A stretch of 6,147 nt of DNA. Origin: Methylovirgula sp. (lineage in GTDB: Bacteria; Pseudomonadota; Alphaproteobacteria; Rhizobiales; Beijerinckiaceae). The notes beneath the pieces were generated by a model. That model did not search any database and was not told the DNA's origin. It worked only from the letters and a program-made list of their open reading frames with translations. A program made the position numbers and the translations under genes. The stretch is from positions 1 to 6,147 of the forward strand of contig JASHVQ010000142.1 in assembly GCA_030044485.1 (NCBI GenBank). The letters run 5' to 3'. Shown here one piece after another: positions 1-5,814 of the stretch (position 1 is the first letter of the stretch; each line of letters starts with the position of its first letter).

Positions 1-534
1 GGCCCGCCCGACAAGTATCAGAATGACGCTCAATACGCAGGCCGCGAAAATGAAGGCGGTGACGACGATCGAGCAGACCTCGGCCCAGATTTCCGCAACC
101 TCGTCGCTGGGATCGGCGGCGATGACGATATCCCCGAAATTGTGCCCGCGGATCGTAGCCGGAACGATGGTGAGGCTAGGGGCAGGCTGGAAGAGGCTGA
201 TGAACCAGAGCGGAGGACCGTCCGGGCTCGCATAGGTCACGATCGGCATGCTCTCGGCTTCGGCCTCATTGGCCGCGACGAAAATCCGAACGTGACGCAG
301 GTTCTGCAAATCCATCAGCAGGCGCCGCAATGGCGGCCCCGGATCCGGCGTTTCTTGCAAACTGGCCAAGGCCGTCTCGATGAGTTCGCGCGACAGACGC
401 GCATCGGTCTCGCTTTCGGAGCGCACGCGCGGCCCGGCATTCCAGGCAATGAAAGCGATGTTGGCGAGTATGGAGACGAGAAGCAGTGCGCCGAGCAGCA
501 GATTCAATCGCGCCCGAAGGGATAGTGATCGCAT
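1..534 (-). CDS. Sensor histidine kinase, N-terminal part (MoxY/LapD-type periplasmic sensor), cut by window edge
   Basis: The reading frame is open from an ATG at 534 to the left edge (178 codons seen), so the catalytic half is missing. It begins MRSLSLRARL, then has a hydrophobic segment at about residues 11-31, a roughly 120-residue presumably periplasmic region containing LRHVRIFVA and WFISLFQPAP, and a second hydrophobic segment at about 156-176 just before the edge. This TM-sensor-TM layout and the wording of the loop resemble the LapD/MoxY N-terminal domain found in front of HAMP and HisKA_3 kinase domains; that is family knowledge, and the kinase domain is not visible. A GGAGG ribosome binding site (complement of 543-547) lies 8 bases before the ATG. 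The gene is divergent from the NarL-type regulator at 763, so it is probably that regulator's partner kinase. The alternative is another LapD/MoxY_N membrane protein, such as a diguanylate signalling protein. Confidence 0.72.
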   Translation of the reverse strand, partial: MRSLSLRARLNLLLGALLLVSILANIAFIAWNAGPRVRSESETDARLSRELIETALASLQETPDPGPPLRRLLMDLQNLRHVRIFVAANEAEAESMPIVTYASPDGPPLWFISLFQPAPSLTIVPATIRGHNFGDIVIAADPSDEVAEIWAEVCSIVVTAFIFAACVLSVILILVGRA

Positions 535-539
535 GGCCA

Positions 540-553
540 GCGCCTCCGGGCGC
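540..553 (-). promoter_or_regulatory. Short hairpin overlapping the kinase ribosome binding site
   Basis: GCGCC (540-544) and GGCGC (549-553) are perfectly complementary around a 4-base loop. On the minus strand the GGAGG Shine-Dalgarno sequence of the kinase gene sits partly in the loop and partly in the 3' arm. Folding could reduce ribosome access, but a 5-bp stem is common by chance in DNA this GC-rich. Confidence 0.25.
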
Positions 554-710
554 AACTTTACTGAGCTTGGCCCGGCTCTTCCACTCCCCAGTTCTGAGCT
601 AGGCGCCGGGCGGCATGAACTAATCCAGCGGGAGGCGGGAACATATCTTTATTTTTTTCCCGAAACGAACCTCGAGCAAGGCACAAACGCCTTTTAATTG
701 CAAAGACTTA

Positions 711-738
711 TTGACAGGGCGCGGCGCGCCGCGAGAAT
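711..738 (+). promoter_or_regulatory. Probable sigma-70 type promoter of the response regulator gene
   Basis: A perfect TTGACA (-35) lies at 711-716, followed after 16 bases by GAGAAT (733-738), which matches four of six positions of TATAAT. Transcription would begin near 745, giving a leader of about 18 bases before the ATG at 763. The spacer is filled by a perfect palindrome (720-733). The rest of the 228-bp divergent intergenic region (535-762) shows a T-rich stretch at about 645-660 but no other element I can name. Prediction is by eye only. Confidence 0.42.
720..733. repeat. 14-bp perfect palindrome in the promoter spacer
   Basis: CGCGGCGCGCCGCG reads the same on both strands and lies between the putative -35 and -10 boxes of the regulator gene. 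It could be a dimeric operator, possibly for autoregulation. It is also pure G/C in GC-rich DNA, so chance is a real alternative. Confidence 0.4.
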
Positions 739-762
739 GCGTGCGATTAACGGACTTGAGGA

Positions 763-1383
763 ATGCGCGTTCTCATTGTCGACGATCATCCGGTCATCAT
801 CTCCGGCTGCCGGGCCATGCTGTCTCCCTATAAGGACATCGAGCTCATCGACGCCCTCGATGCCGACAATGCCTATGAGAGATATGTCGCGCTGCGCCCC
901 GACGTCGTGGTGATCGACATCAATCTTCCCGGCGTTTCCGGCTTTTCGCTGACGCGGCGCATTCTTCATCACGATCCGGATGCGCGTGTCATTATTTTCA
1001 CGATGGCCGACGATCCAATTTTCGCGGCGCGCGCCATCGAGACGGGCGCCAAAGGCTATATCGGAAAATGCGAGGATCCGGCGCGCTTCGTGGCGGCCAT
1101 CCGCGCGGTCGCAACGGGGCAGACATTCCTATTGCCGGAGATGGCGCAAAAGCTCGCTTTCTTCGATCCCGGCAGGCGCGGCGGTTTCCTCAACGCGCTC
1201 AATCCGCGCGAACTCGAAATCCTGCGCCTGCTGCGCAACGGAAAAAGCATGGCGGAGATCGCCGGCGTGATCAACGTCTCCTACAAGACGGTCGCCAACA
1301 GTTGCGCAAACTTGAAGCGCAAACTCGGCGCCCGCACGCCCCTCGATCTGGTGCGCATCGCGGTCGAGAACAAGCTCGCCTGA
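763..1383 (+). CDS. Two-component response regulator, NarL/FixJ (LuxR-type HTH) family
   Basis: This is a 206-residue, full-length regulator. The receiver domain (about residues 1-118) has the acidic pair Asp7-Asp8, the phosphoacceptor Asp52 in VVVIDINLPG, the switch residue Thr80 and the conserved Lys102, so it should be phosphorylatable. The C-terminal LuxR/GerE helix-turn-helix (about 145-200) reads LNPRELEILRLLRNGKS, then MAEIAGVINVSYKTVANSCA and LKRKLGA. The recognition helix has the NSC variant after KTVA, in place of the more usual histidine-containing form. The start fits the receiver fold (MRVLIVDDHP); GAGGA directly abuts the ATG, so the ribosome binding site is unusually close. It is divergent from a sensor kinase gene, its likely partner, and convergent with the dehydrogenase gene. 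Its target genes cannot be told from the sequence. Confidence 0.93.
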   Translation: MRVLIVDDHPVIISGCRAMLSPYKDIELIDALDADNAYERYVALRPDVVVIDINLPGVSGFSLTRRILHHDPDARVIIFTMADDPIFAARAIETGAKGYIGKCEDPARFVAAIRAVATGQTFLLPEMAQKLAFFDPGRRGGFLNALNPRELEILRLLRNGKSMAEIAGVINVSYKTVANSCANLKRKLGARTPLDLVRIAVENKLA

Positions 1384-1405
1384 ACGAGAAGCTCGCCTGA
1401 ACGAG
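1372..1405. repeat. 17-bp tandem duplication spanning the regulator stop codon
   Basis: The unit AAGCTCGCCTGAACGAG occurs at 1372-1388 and again immediately at 1389-1405 without mismatch. The first copy contains the regulator's last codons and its TGA; the second lies wholly in the 3' untranslated region and repeats the TGA in another frame. The perfect identity suggests a recent slippage event that left the protein unchanged. Confidence 0.9.
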
Positions 1406-1443
1406 AATGGCAAGCGCGATTGCGCCCAGCGGCTTGAAGCCTG

Positions 1444-2394
1444 CTAGTCGATTATGACGTTGCGCGGCTTGCCGGCGACCCAGGCTTCGATATTGTCGAC
1501 GAGTTGGTTGGCAAGCCCGGTCATTGCTTCGACGCTCGCCCAGGCGACGTGCGGCGTGATGATGAGATTCGGCAGGTTGGCGTCGAGCAGAACGTTGCCG
1601 TTCTTGGGCGGCTCGACACTGAGAACGTCGAAGCCTGCACCGGCGATTTCTCCGCTTCGCAGAGCTTCGACCAGCGCCTTCTCGTCGACAAGCCCGCCGC
1701 GCGCCGTGTTGATGAGGATCGCATCCTTCTTCATCTTCTTGAATTCCGCGGCGCCAATCATGTTGCGCGTGCCGTCCGTCAACGGACAATGCAGCGAGAT
1801 GACGTCGCTTTGGGTGAGGATCGTGTCGAGATCGACCTTGCCCGGAAAGTCGAAAACGTCGGTGGCGATGACTTTCATGCCGAGACATTCGGCCCGTGTC
1901 GCAACCGACTTGCCGAGCGCGCCGAAGCCCACGAGGCCAAGCGTCGAGCCGGCAATGTCGCGGATCGGATGATCGAAATAGCAGAATTGGTCGATGGTCT
2001 GCCATTTGCCCTTGCGCACGTCGAGCACATAGGGAAAGAGGCTGCGGCGCAGCGCGAAAATCAGCGCCAGCGTGTGTTCCGGCACCGTGTTGACCGCGTA
2101 ATTGCGGATGTTCGAGACGGTGATCCCGTGAGCCTTGCAATAGGCTTTGTCGACACAGTCCGTGCCGGTTGCGGCAACGGCGATCAGCTTCAACGCCGGG
2201 AGCTTCTCAAGGCTTGGGGCACGCATCGGCACTTTGTTGATGATCGCGATTTCCGCGCCTGCCAGGCGTTCGACGACCTGGTCGGGAGAGGTCGCCTGAT
2301 ATTCCTTGTAGGTATGCGGAAATTTCGGTTCGCGAACCGAGACGCCGATGGTGGCGCGATCGAGAAAGACGATATTGTAACGCTTGTCTGACAC
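1444..2394 (-). CDS. hprA: Hydroxypyruvate reductase / glycerate dehydrogenase (D-2-hydroxyacid dehydrogenase family)
   Basis: This NAD(P)H-dependent cytosolic enzyme is expected to reduce hydroxypyruvate to D-glycerate, a step of the serine cycle in methylotrophs and of glyoxylate/serine metabolism elsewhere. From the GTG at 2394 it has 316 residues, close to the roughly 314 of the Methylobacterium enzyme, which it resembles throughout as recalled (VFLDR near the start, FPHTYKEY, AEIAIINKVPMRA, LIAVAATGTD, FCYFDHPI, TPHVAWAS). The Rossmann loop is Gly156-x-Gly158-x-x-Gly161, with Asp179 at the end of the second strand, suggesting NADH use. The catalytic triad is Arg232 (NTARGGLVDE), Glu261 (VEPP) and His282. 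The GTG is preferred over the ATG at 2445 because AGGGAGA (complement of 2401-2407) sits 6 bases upstream and the 17 extra residues do not look like the family. No other serine-cycle gene is present here. A related D-2-hydroxyacid dehydrogenase with another substrate is possible. Confidence 0.88.
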   Translation of the reverse strand: MSDKRYNIVFLDRATIGVSVREPKFPHTYKEYQATSPDQVVERLAGAEIAIINKVPMRAPSLEKLPALKLIAVAATGTDCVDKAYCKAHGITVSNIRNYAVNTVPEHTLALIFALRRSLFPYVLDVRKGKWQTIDQFCYFDHPIRDIAGSTLGLVGFGALGKSVATRAECLGMKVIATDVFDFPGKVDLDTILTQSDVISLHCPLTDGTRNMIGAAEFKKMKKDAILINTARGGLVDEKALVEALRSGEIAGAGFDVLSVEPPKNGNVLLDANLPNLIITPHVAWASVEAMTGLANQLVDNIEAWVAGKPRNVIID

Positions 2395-2460
2395 GGACGC
2401 TCTCCCTTTTTTCTTTTCATTATGAGGCTCGTGCCCGCCCGTCAATGCATGCGGATCCTG

Positions 2461-2690
2461 CGCATCTACAAGCGCGATGTCGCCGACAAGAACGCGCCCG
2501 ATGCGGTGCTGATCGGCGTGTTGAACCTTACGAGATCGCGCGCCATGGCGCGGCCGACCACCTGGGCGAAAGAGCTCGGTGCCGAGGATTGCGCCGCGCG
2601 TCTCGATCAGACCCTCGATGAGGAAAGGAAACGGACGAGAAGCTCGCCAATCTCGCCGAAGGCATGGTCAATCGGGCCGCGGCCTGGAGA
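2461..2690 (+). pseudogene. Frameshifted remnant of a DUF892 (YciE/YciF-type ferritin-like) gene
   Basis: Pieces of the DUF892 C-terminal half can be read in order, but in different frames. DKNAPDAVLIG is in the frame of 2422 (to about 2519). VEPYEIARHGAA follows in the frame of 2520, matching the family's VEHYEIARYG helix. TTWAKELGAEDCAARLDQTL with DEE is back in the first frame (to about 2625). KETDEKLANLAEGMVNRAAA is in the frame of 2625 (to about 2684). At least three frame changes are therefore needed, and no stop follows the last part until 2864. The N-terminal half is absent and is replaced by the upstream region of the dehydrogenase gene. Intact relatives are about 160-170 residues long, form helical bundles and are often stress-induced next to KGG-repeat genes, as in the E. 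coli yciGFE operon. The intact KGG gene just downstream supports the reading. Family assignment is from remembered patterns. Confidence 0.75.
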
Positions 2691-2734
2691 CCCGAGCGGC
2701 CGCCGACGGCCGCCGCGCGCCGCCTTCGGGGCGC

Positions 2735-2865
2735 CAACGTTTCAATAACGTTTAGCCGTATAGCCACAATAACGAGAACTATATTCATCAAAAAGCGAGC
2801 CTACGACTTCACAATTCCTGAGCTTAACTTTCGTATAACTCTAAAACTTTCCGCGAATTCATAGG
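2735..2865. other. AT-rich non-coding block upstream of the KGG gene
   Basis: Base composition changes sharply from the very GC-rich stretch ending near 2735 to an AT-rich stretch that runs to about 2865. It contains AACGTTT at 2736-2742 and again at 2747-2753 (11 bp apart), and CAATAACG at 2743-2750 and 2767-2774. I find no coding pattern. It is probably regulatory sequence for the gene at 2978, or decayed DNA trailing the DUF892 remnant. Confidence 0.45.
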
Positions 2866-2883
2866 ATCGTCGAAGCCTGCATT

Positions 2884-2909
2884 GGAACAACCAGCCCGGG
2901 CTGCGGGTT
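2884..2909 (+). promoter_or_regulatory. Possible EcfG-type (general stress response) promoter of the KGG gene
   Basis: GGAAC at 2884-2888 is followed after 17 bases by GGTT (2906-2909). The alphaproteobacterial EcfG consensus is GGAAC, then 16-17 bases, then CGTT, so there is one mismatch. The spacer holds the perfect 12-bp palindrome CAGCCCGGGCTG (2892-2903). Transcription would begin around 2916, about 60 bases before the start codon. KGG-repeat genes are commonly stress-induced, which fits, but the match is short and was made by eye. Confidence 0.38.
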
Positions 2910-2977
2910 GCCAGGGCAGCCGTTTCGCTCGGCACTCGTCCCCTAGGAACGCAAATCAGGAGAGATGGAGAATCATG

Positions 2978-3367
2978 ATGGCTCATGAGCGCACAGGTTC
3001 AAACCGGGGGTTTGCCTCCATGGATGAGGAGAAGCAGCGCGAAATCGCCCGCAAGGGAGGCGCCAGCGTTCCGGCCGATGAGCGCAGCTTTTCGAAAAAT
3101 CCGCAGCTTGCCGCCGAGGCCGGCCGCAAGGGCGGCGCGAGCGTCCCCGGCGAGAAGCGCAGCTTTTCACAGGACCATGAGCTCGCCTCGGAAGCCGGCC
3201 GCAAGGGCGGCCACGCTTCGGGCGGCAATTTCGCCAACGATCCGCGGCGCGCCTCGGAGGCGGGCCGCAAGGGCGGCCACGCTTCCGGCGGCAATTTTGC
3301 CAAAGATCCGCAACGCGCGGCGGAAGCGGGTCACCGCGGCGGCGAAGCTTCGCACGGTCGAAACTGA
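2978..3367 (+). CDS. KGG-repeat (YciG-like) general stress protein with five repeats
   Basis: A 129-residue, very hydrophilic protein with no signal peptide or membrane segment. It opens with NRGFASMDEEKQREIARKGG, the usual start of alphaproteobacterial KGG proteins, and then repeats a Lys/Arg-Gly-Gly motif five times (Lys26, Lys51, Lys76, Lys98, Arg120). The first two intervals are 25 residues with an ASVP...RSFS insert; the last two are 22 residues with the classic HASGGNFA-x-DP form. E. coli YciG has about 59 residues and fewer repeats, so this is an expanded version. The biochemical role of the family is not established; it is linked to stress. Two adjacent in-frame ATGs (2975 and 2978) exist; GGAG at 2967-2970 is best spaced for the second. 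A longer frame back to 2882 is possible, but its extra residues look like translated leader. The DUF892 remnant upstream suggests a former yciG/yciF-like pair. Confidence 0.88.
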   Translation: MAHERTGSNRGFASMDEEKQREIARKGGASVPADERSFSKNPQLAAEAGRKGGASVPGEKRSFSQDHELASEAGRKGGHASGGNFANDPRRASEAGRKGGHASGGNFAKDPQRAAEAGHRGGEASHGRN

Positions 3368-3407
3368 AGCATCGCGGCGTAAGCTAAGGCCAATCGAATG
3401 CGGCGCT

Positions 3408-3428
3408 CGGCGGGCATTGGGCCCGCCG
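3408..3428. terminator. Possible hairpin between convergent KGG and UdgX genes
   Basis: CGGCGGGC (3408-3415) and GCCCGCCG (3421-3428) form a perfect 8-bp stem with a 5-base loop, in the 78-bp gap between the two convergent stop codons (3367 and 3446). No T-run follows on either strand, so intrinsic termination is uncertain. Confidence 0.4.
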
Positions 3429-3445
3429 CCCGCTTGTTGCGGTGG

Positions 3446-4117
3446 TTACTTCCCCGCTTTGGCAATTCTGACAGCTTCGCGCAGATCATCGACGAAACGC
3501 GCGAAAGCCTGACGGCGGCTTGCCTCGTCCCGCATGCGCAGAATCGCCGAAGGGTGCATTGTGGCGAGCGCCCGATGCCGGTCGGCGAAGGGAAAGACTT
3601 TGCCGCGCGTCTTGGCCAGCACCACGGGTCTTTGCAAGATCTCACGCGCGGCGATCGCGCCGAGCGCGACGACGAGCTTCGGTCGGACGAGCGCCAGTTC
3701 CCGATCCAGCCACCAGCGGCAGGCCTGCACTTCGCCACGATCGGGATGTTTGTGGAGGCGGCGCTTGCCGCGCTCCTCGTGCTTGAAGTGCTTTACCGCA
3801 TTCGTGACATAGGTCGCGGCGCGATCGAGCCCCGCCGCGGCGAGGCCTTCGTCGAGGACGCGCCCAGCCGGTCCGACGAACGGACGGCCGGCGCGGTCTT
3901 CCTGATCGCCGGGCTGTTCGCCGACCAGCATGATGAGCGCGCCGATCGGGCCTTCGCCGAACACGGTTTGGGTCGCGTCGCGGTAAAGCGGACAGCGCTC
4001 GCAATGCGCCGCCTCAGCCGCGACTTTCCGCAATTGCGCCGCTGCTTGTCGCAGATCGACCGGAACCCGCGGCTCCTCATCGGGCGCTTGCGCGGCTTTT
4101 ATCATGGGATCTTGCAC
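3446..4117 (-). CDS. UdgX-type uracil-DNA glycosylase (family 4-like, Fe-S)
   Basis: A 223-residue member of the uracil-DNA glycosylase superfamily, expected to act on uracil in DNA. Motif A is VGEQPGDQED (residues 65-74), followed by GRPFVGPAGRVLD; motif B is MHPSAILR (187-194). The decisive feature is GKRRLHKHP (117-125), which matches the KRRIH loop of mycobacterial UdgX, whose histidine forms a covalent bond to the abasic sugar; His122 is the equivalent here. Cys39 and Cys42 (HCERCPLY) and Cys133 (ACRWW) are probable iron-sulphur ligands. The position of the remaining family 4 cysteine is AVKHF here, as in UdgX, so His110 may be the fourth ligand (inference). The GTG at 4117 is preferred over the ATG at 4105, because GGAAG lies 8 bases before the GTG and nothing suitable precedes the ATG. 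No DUF4130 fusion partner is attached. It starts 49 bp after the DsbD-N-like gene on the same strand, so they may be co-transcribed. Confidence 0.9.
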   Translation of the reverse strand: MQDPMIKAAQAPDEEPRVPVDLRQAAAQLRKVAAEAAHCERCPLYRDATQTVFGEGPIGALIMLVGEQPGDQEDRAGRPFVGPAGRVLDEGLAAAGLDRAATYVTNAVKHFKHEERGKRRLHKHPDRGEVQACRWWLDRELALVRPKLVVALGAIAAREILQRPVVLAKTRGKVFPFADRHRALATMHPSAILRMRDEASRRQAFARFVDDLREAVRIAKAGK

Positions 4118-4166
4118 AAAGTAATCTTCCGCGCCTCCGAACTCGGAGCGTGAACTTCATATTCGC

Positions 4167-5075
4167 TCACCTGGTTCCGAGCGGGTCGACCGTCTCCTGC
4201 TTTGACGACGCAGGCAAGGGCGCCGGCTTGCTCGGCAAGTCGAGAAGCGTGGCGAATTCGTAGGATTTCGGTGACCCGCTCAACGTCAATTTCACGGGCA
4301 GACGGCGCACGGCGCTCGCGGTCGGCTGTTCGACGGCGACGATGGAAAAGCGCCCATCGGGAAGCCGCTGCGTATCTAAAGCCCACCCGTCGGGCGCCTC
4401 GGCAAAAAGATCGGTCGGCGGGGGTTCGCTCTTCCAGGTGAAGACCCATGTCGGGTTGGTCGCGGTTTCATCCGCTTCGAGGCTGAATTTGCCTTCGACC
4501 TCCTTGGGCGTCAACGCGACGGGCACGCGCGCCTCTGCCGCCGCAATTGCCGCCTCCTGCGACCCATCCGAGCTTTTCGGCAGAATGAGTTCGGCGCTGC
4601 TTTCGACGGGAAGGCAGATGTTGTCGCAGACGGCATAATTGACGCTCAGGCGCAGGCGCACTGGCCGTTGCTGATCTTGCGCTGCGACATGGATGGGAAA
4701 TGTAACGCCGCCGCGGTAGCCGAACGCCTCGATTCCCTGCTCGTTCATGCGCTGCGGCGCGGGAAATAATATTTCGGCGTTTGCCACATTCTGCGAGCCG
4801 GTCACGGAAAATTTAGGCGGCACGCCCGCCTCGCCCGGCTCGCGCCAGTAGGTGATGGCGGTCGGCGCAAGCTCGATCTCCACGGCGGCTCTGTAGATGT
4901 TATTTTCCAAACCGGCGGCTATAAGCCGCATTTCGGCCTTGCCGCCGGCCTGCTGTGTCCAGGGGCTCTCGAACGGATCGGACTTCGCCGGCAGCGCGAT
5001 GAGTGAGAGAGCCGCCACGAATCCGAGGCCAGATGCAAAAAGGCCATGGCCAAACGGACGCGCCTGCGCCAACAT
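4167..5075 (-). CDS. Exported DsbD N-terminal-like protein (thiol:disulfide interchange domain)
   Basis: From the ATG at 5075 this has 302 residues. The N-terminus is a signal peptide: basic residues (Arg6, His10), a hydrophobic core at about 12-28 and a likely cut near LPA-KSD (residue 30). The mature part resembles the DsbD alpha domain (DsbD_N/DsbC family): WREPGEAGVPP (77-87), GIEAFGYRGGVTFPI (114-128), and NYAVCDNICLP with Cys150 and Cys154, a redox pair separated by three residues. In family terms such domains pass electrons in the periplasm, for disulfide reduction or cytochrome c maturation. Unlike full DsbD there is no eight-helix membrane region and no C-terminal thioredoxin domain, so an electron donor must be encoded elsewhere. 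The frame stays open up to 5234, but starts beyond 5075 would bury the signal peptide and overlap the divergent gene at 5200. UdgX lies 49 bp downstream; a shared transcript is possible. Confidence 0.85.
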   Translation of the reverse strand: MLAQARPFGHGLFASGLGFVAALSLIALPAKSDPFESPWTQQAGGKAEMRLIAAGLENNIYRAAVEIELAPTAITYWREPGEAGVPPKFSVTGSQNVANAEILFPAPQRMNEQGIEAFGYRGGVTFPIHVAAQDQQRPVRLRLSVNYAVCDNICLPVESSAELILPKSSDGSQEAAIAAAEARVPVALTPKEVEGKFSLEADETATNPTWVFTWKSEPPPTDLFAEAPDGWALDTQRLPDGRFSIVAVEQPTASAVRRLPVKLTLSGSPKSYEFATLLDLPSKPAPLPASSKQETVDPLGTR

Positions 5076-5199
5076 GGCGGTTCCGCGAGAGGAACGGGTT
5101 TTGCGAGTCTTAGGCAGCGATATTTTCCCGAAGAATTCGCGAGCCAAAGGTGAAATCGATCCCTGGCGATCCATGTGATCTATACTGGATAAGGCACGA

Positions 5200-5811
5200 A
5201 TGACGGCAAGCATGAAGTACAAGGGGAAAGGCAAGGGCTATCTCGACGGCCAGTTGCTGCTTGCCATGCCCGGCATGACGGACGACAGGTTCGCGCGCTG
5301 CGTCGTTTATCTCTGCGCCCATTCGGACGAGGGCGCCATGGGCATCATCATAAATCGCCGCGCGCCGAGTCTCAATTTCTCGGAGCTTCTGGTCCAGCTC
5401 GAGGTCATTGCGCCGGACGAAGCCATAAGGCTGCCCGCGCAGGCGGGTGCGGTGCCGGTCTTGAAAGGCGGCCCGGTCGAGACCGGCCGCGGCTTCGTTT
5501 TGCATTCGAACGATTTTTATATCGACAATTCGACGCTGCCCATCGACTCCGGTGTGTCGCTCACCGCGACGATCGACATTCTGCGGGCCATCGCCCACGG
5601 CGCGGGACCCGACCGCGCCGTCCTTGCGCTCGGCTACGCCGGCTGGTCGCCCGGGCAGTTGGAAGACGAGATGCAGCATAATGGCTGGCTCACCTGCCCG
5701 GCCGACAGCCGGCTGATTTTCGACACGCCGCTCGAATCGAAATATGAGAGCGCGCTGCGTAAGCTCGGCATAGACCCGGGGTTTCTTTCGGCTCAATCCG
5801 GCCACGCCTAG
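5200..5811 (+). CDS. UPF0301 family protein (YqgE/AlgH)
   Basis: A 203-residue protein, typical family length, probably cytosolic. Signatures are [20 protein letters not shown] (residues 14-33), the run [19 protein letters not shown] (35-53), [14 protein letters not shown] (90-103) and [17 protein letters not shown] (146-162). The family is widespread and its biochemical function is unresolved; the AlgH name comes from an effect on alginate regulation in Pseudomonas. The ATG at 5200 has AAGG five bases upstream. The ATG at 5212 ([13 protein letters not shown]) is a possible alternative and would suit the TATACT box at 5181-5186 if that is a -10 element. It is divergent from the DsbD-N-like gene (124 bp between starts) and convergent with the EAL gene (11 bp between stops). 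Confidence 0.93.
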   Translation: MTASMKYKGKGKGYLDGQLLLAMPGMTDDRFARCVVYLCAHSDEGAMGIIINRRAPSLNFSELLVQLEVIAPDEAIRLPAQAGAVPVLKGGPVETGRGFVLHSNDFYIDNSTLPIDSGVSLTATIDILRAIAHGAGPDRAVLALGYAGWSPGQLEDEMQHNGWLTCPADSRLIFDTPLESKYESALRKLGIDPGFLSAQSGHA

Positions 5812-5814
5812 CGC

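Noticed and set aside
1428..1446. Hairpin-like AGCGGC / GCCTGCT near the dehydrogenase stop, considered as a terminator
   Set aside because: The stem needs a bulged base, is short, and has no T-run on either strand.
1504..2391. 295-codon open frame antisense to the dehydrogenase gene
   Set aside because: It is a shadow of a GC-rich coding strand; the opposite strand has a complete catalytic triad and Rossmann fold, and this frame shows no recognisable pattern.
2635..2648. 14-bp identity between the DUF892 remnant and the tandem repeat at 1384-1397
   Set aside because: It is a single short match of GC-rich, partly palindromic sequence (CGAGAAGCTCG) between coding-derived regions; chance is sufficient, and no mobile-element ends are seen.
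2422..2748. Open frame of 108 codons starting near the dehydrogenase start
   Set aside because: It carries only pieces of the DUF892 pattern; the remaining pieces are in other frames, so it is a by-product of the pseudogene rather than an intact gene.
3398..4153. 251-codon open frame antisense to the UdgX gene
   Set aside because: The minus strand encodes a full glycosylase with all motifs; the antisense frame has no family signature.
5076..5234. N-terminal extension of the DsbD-N-like gene up to 5234
   Set aside because: It would place about 53 residues before a clear signal peptide and overlap the divergent UPF0301 start.
5110..5805. 231-codon open frame antisense to the UPF0301 gene
   Set aside because: The plus strand matches the whole UPF0301 family; this frame would also overlap the DsbD-N-like gene's upstream region.
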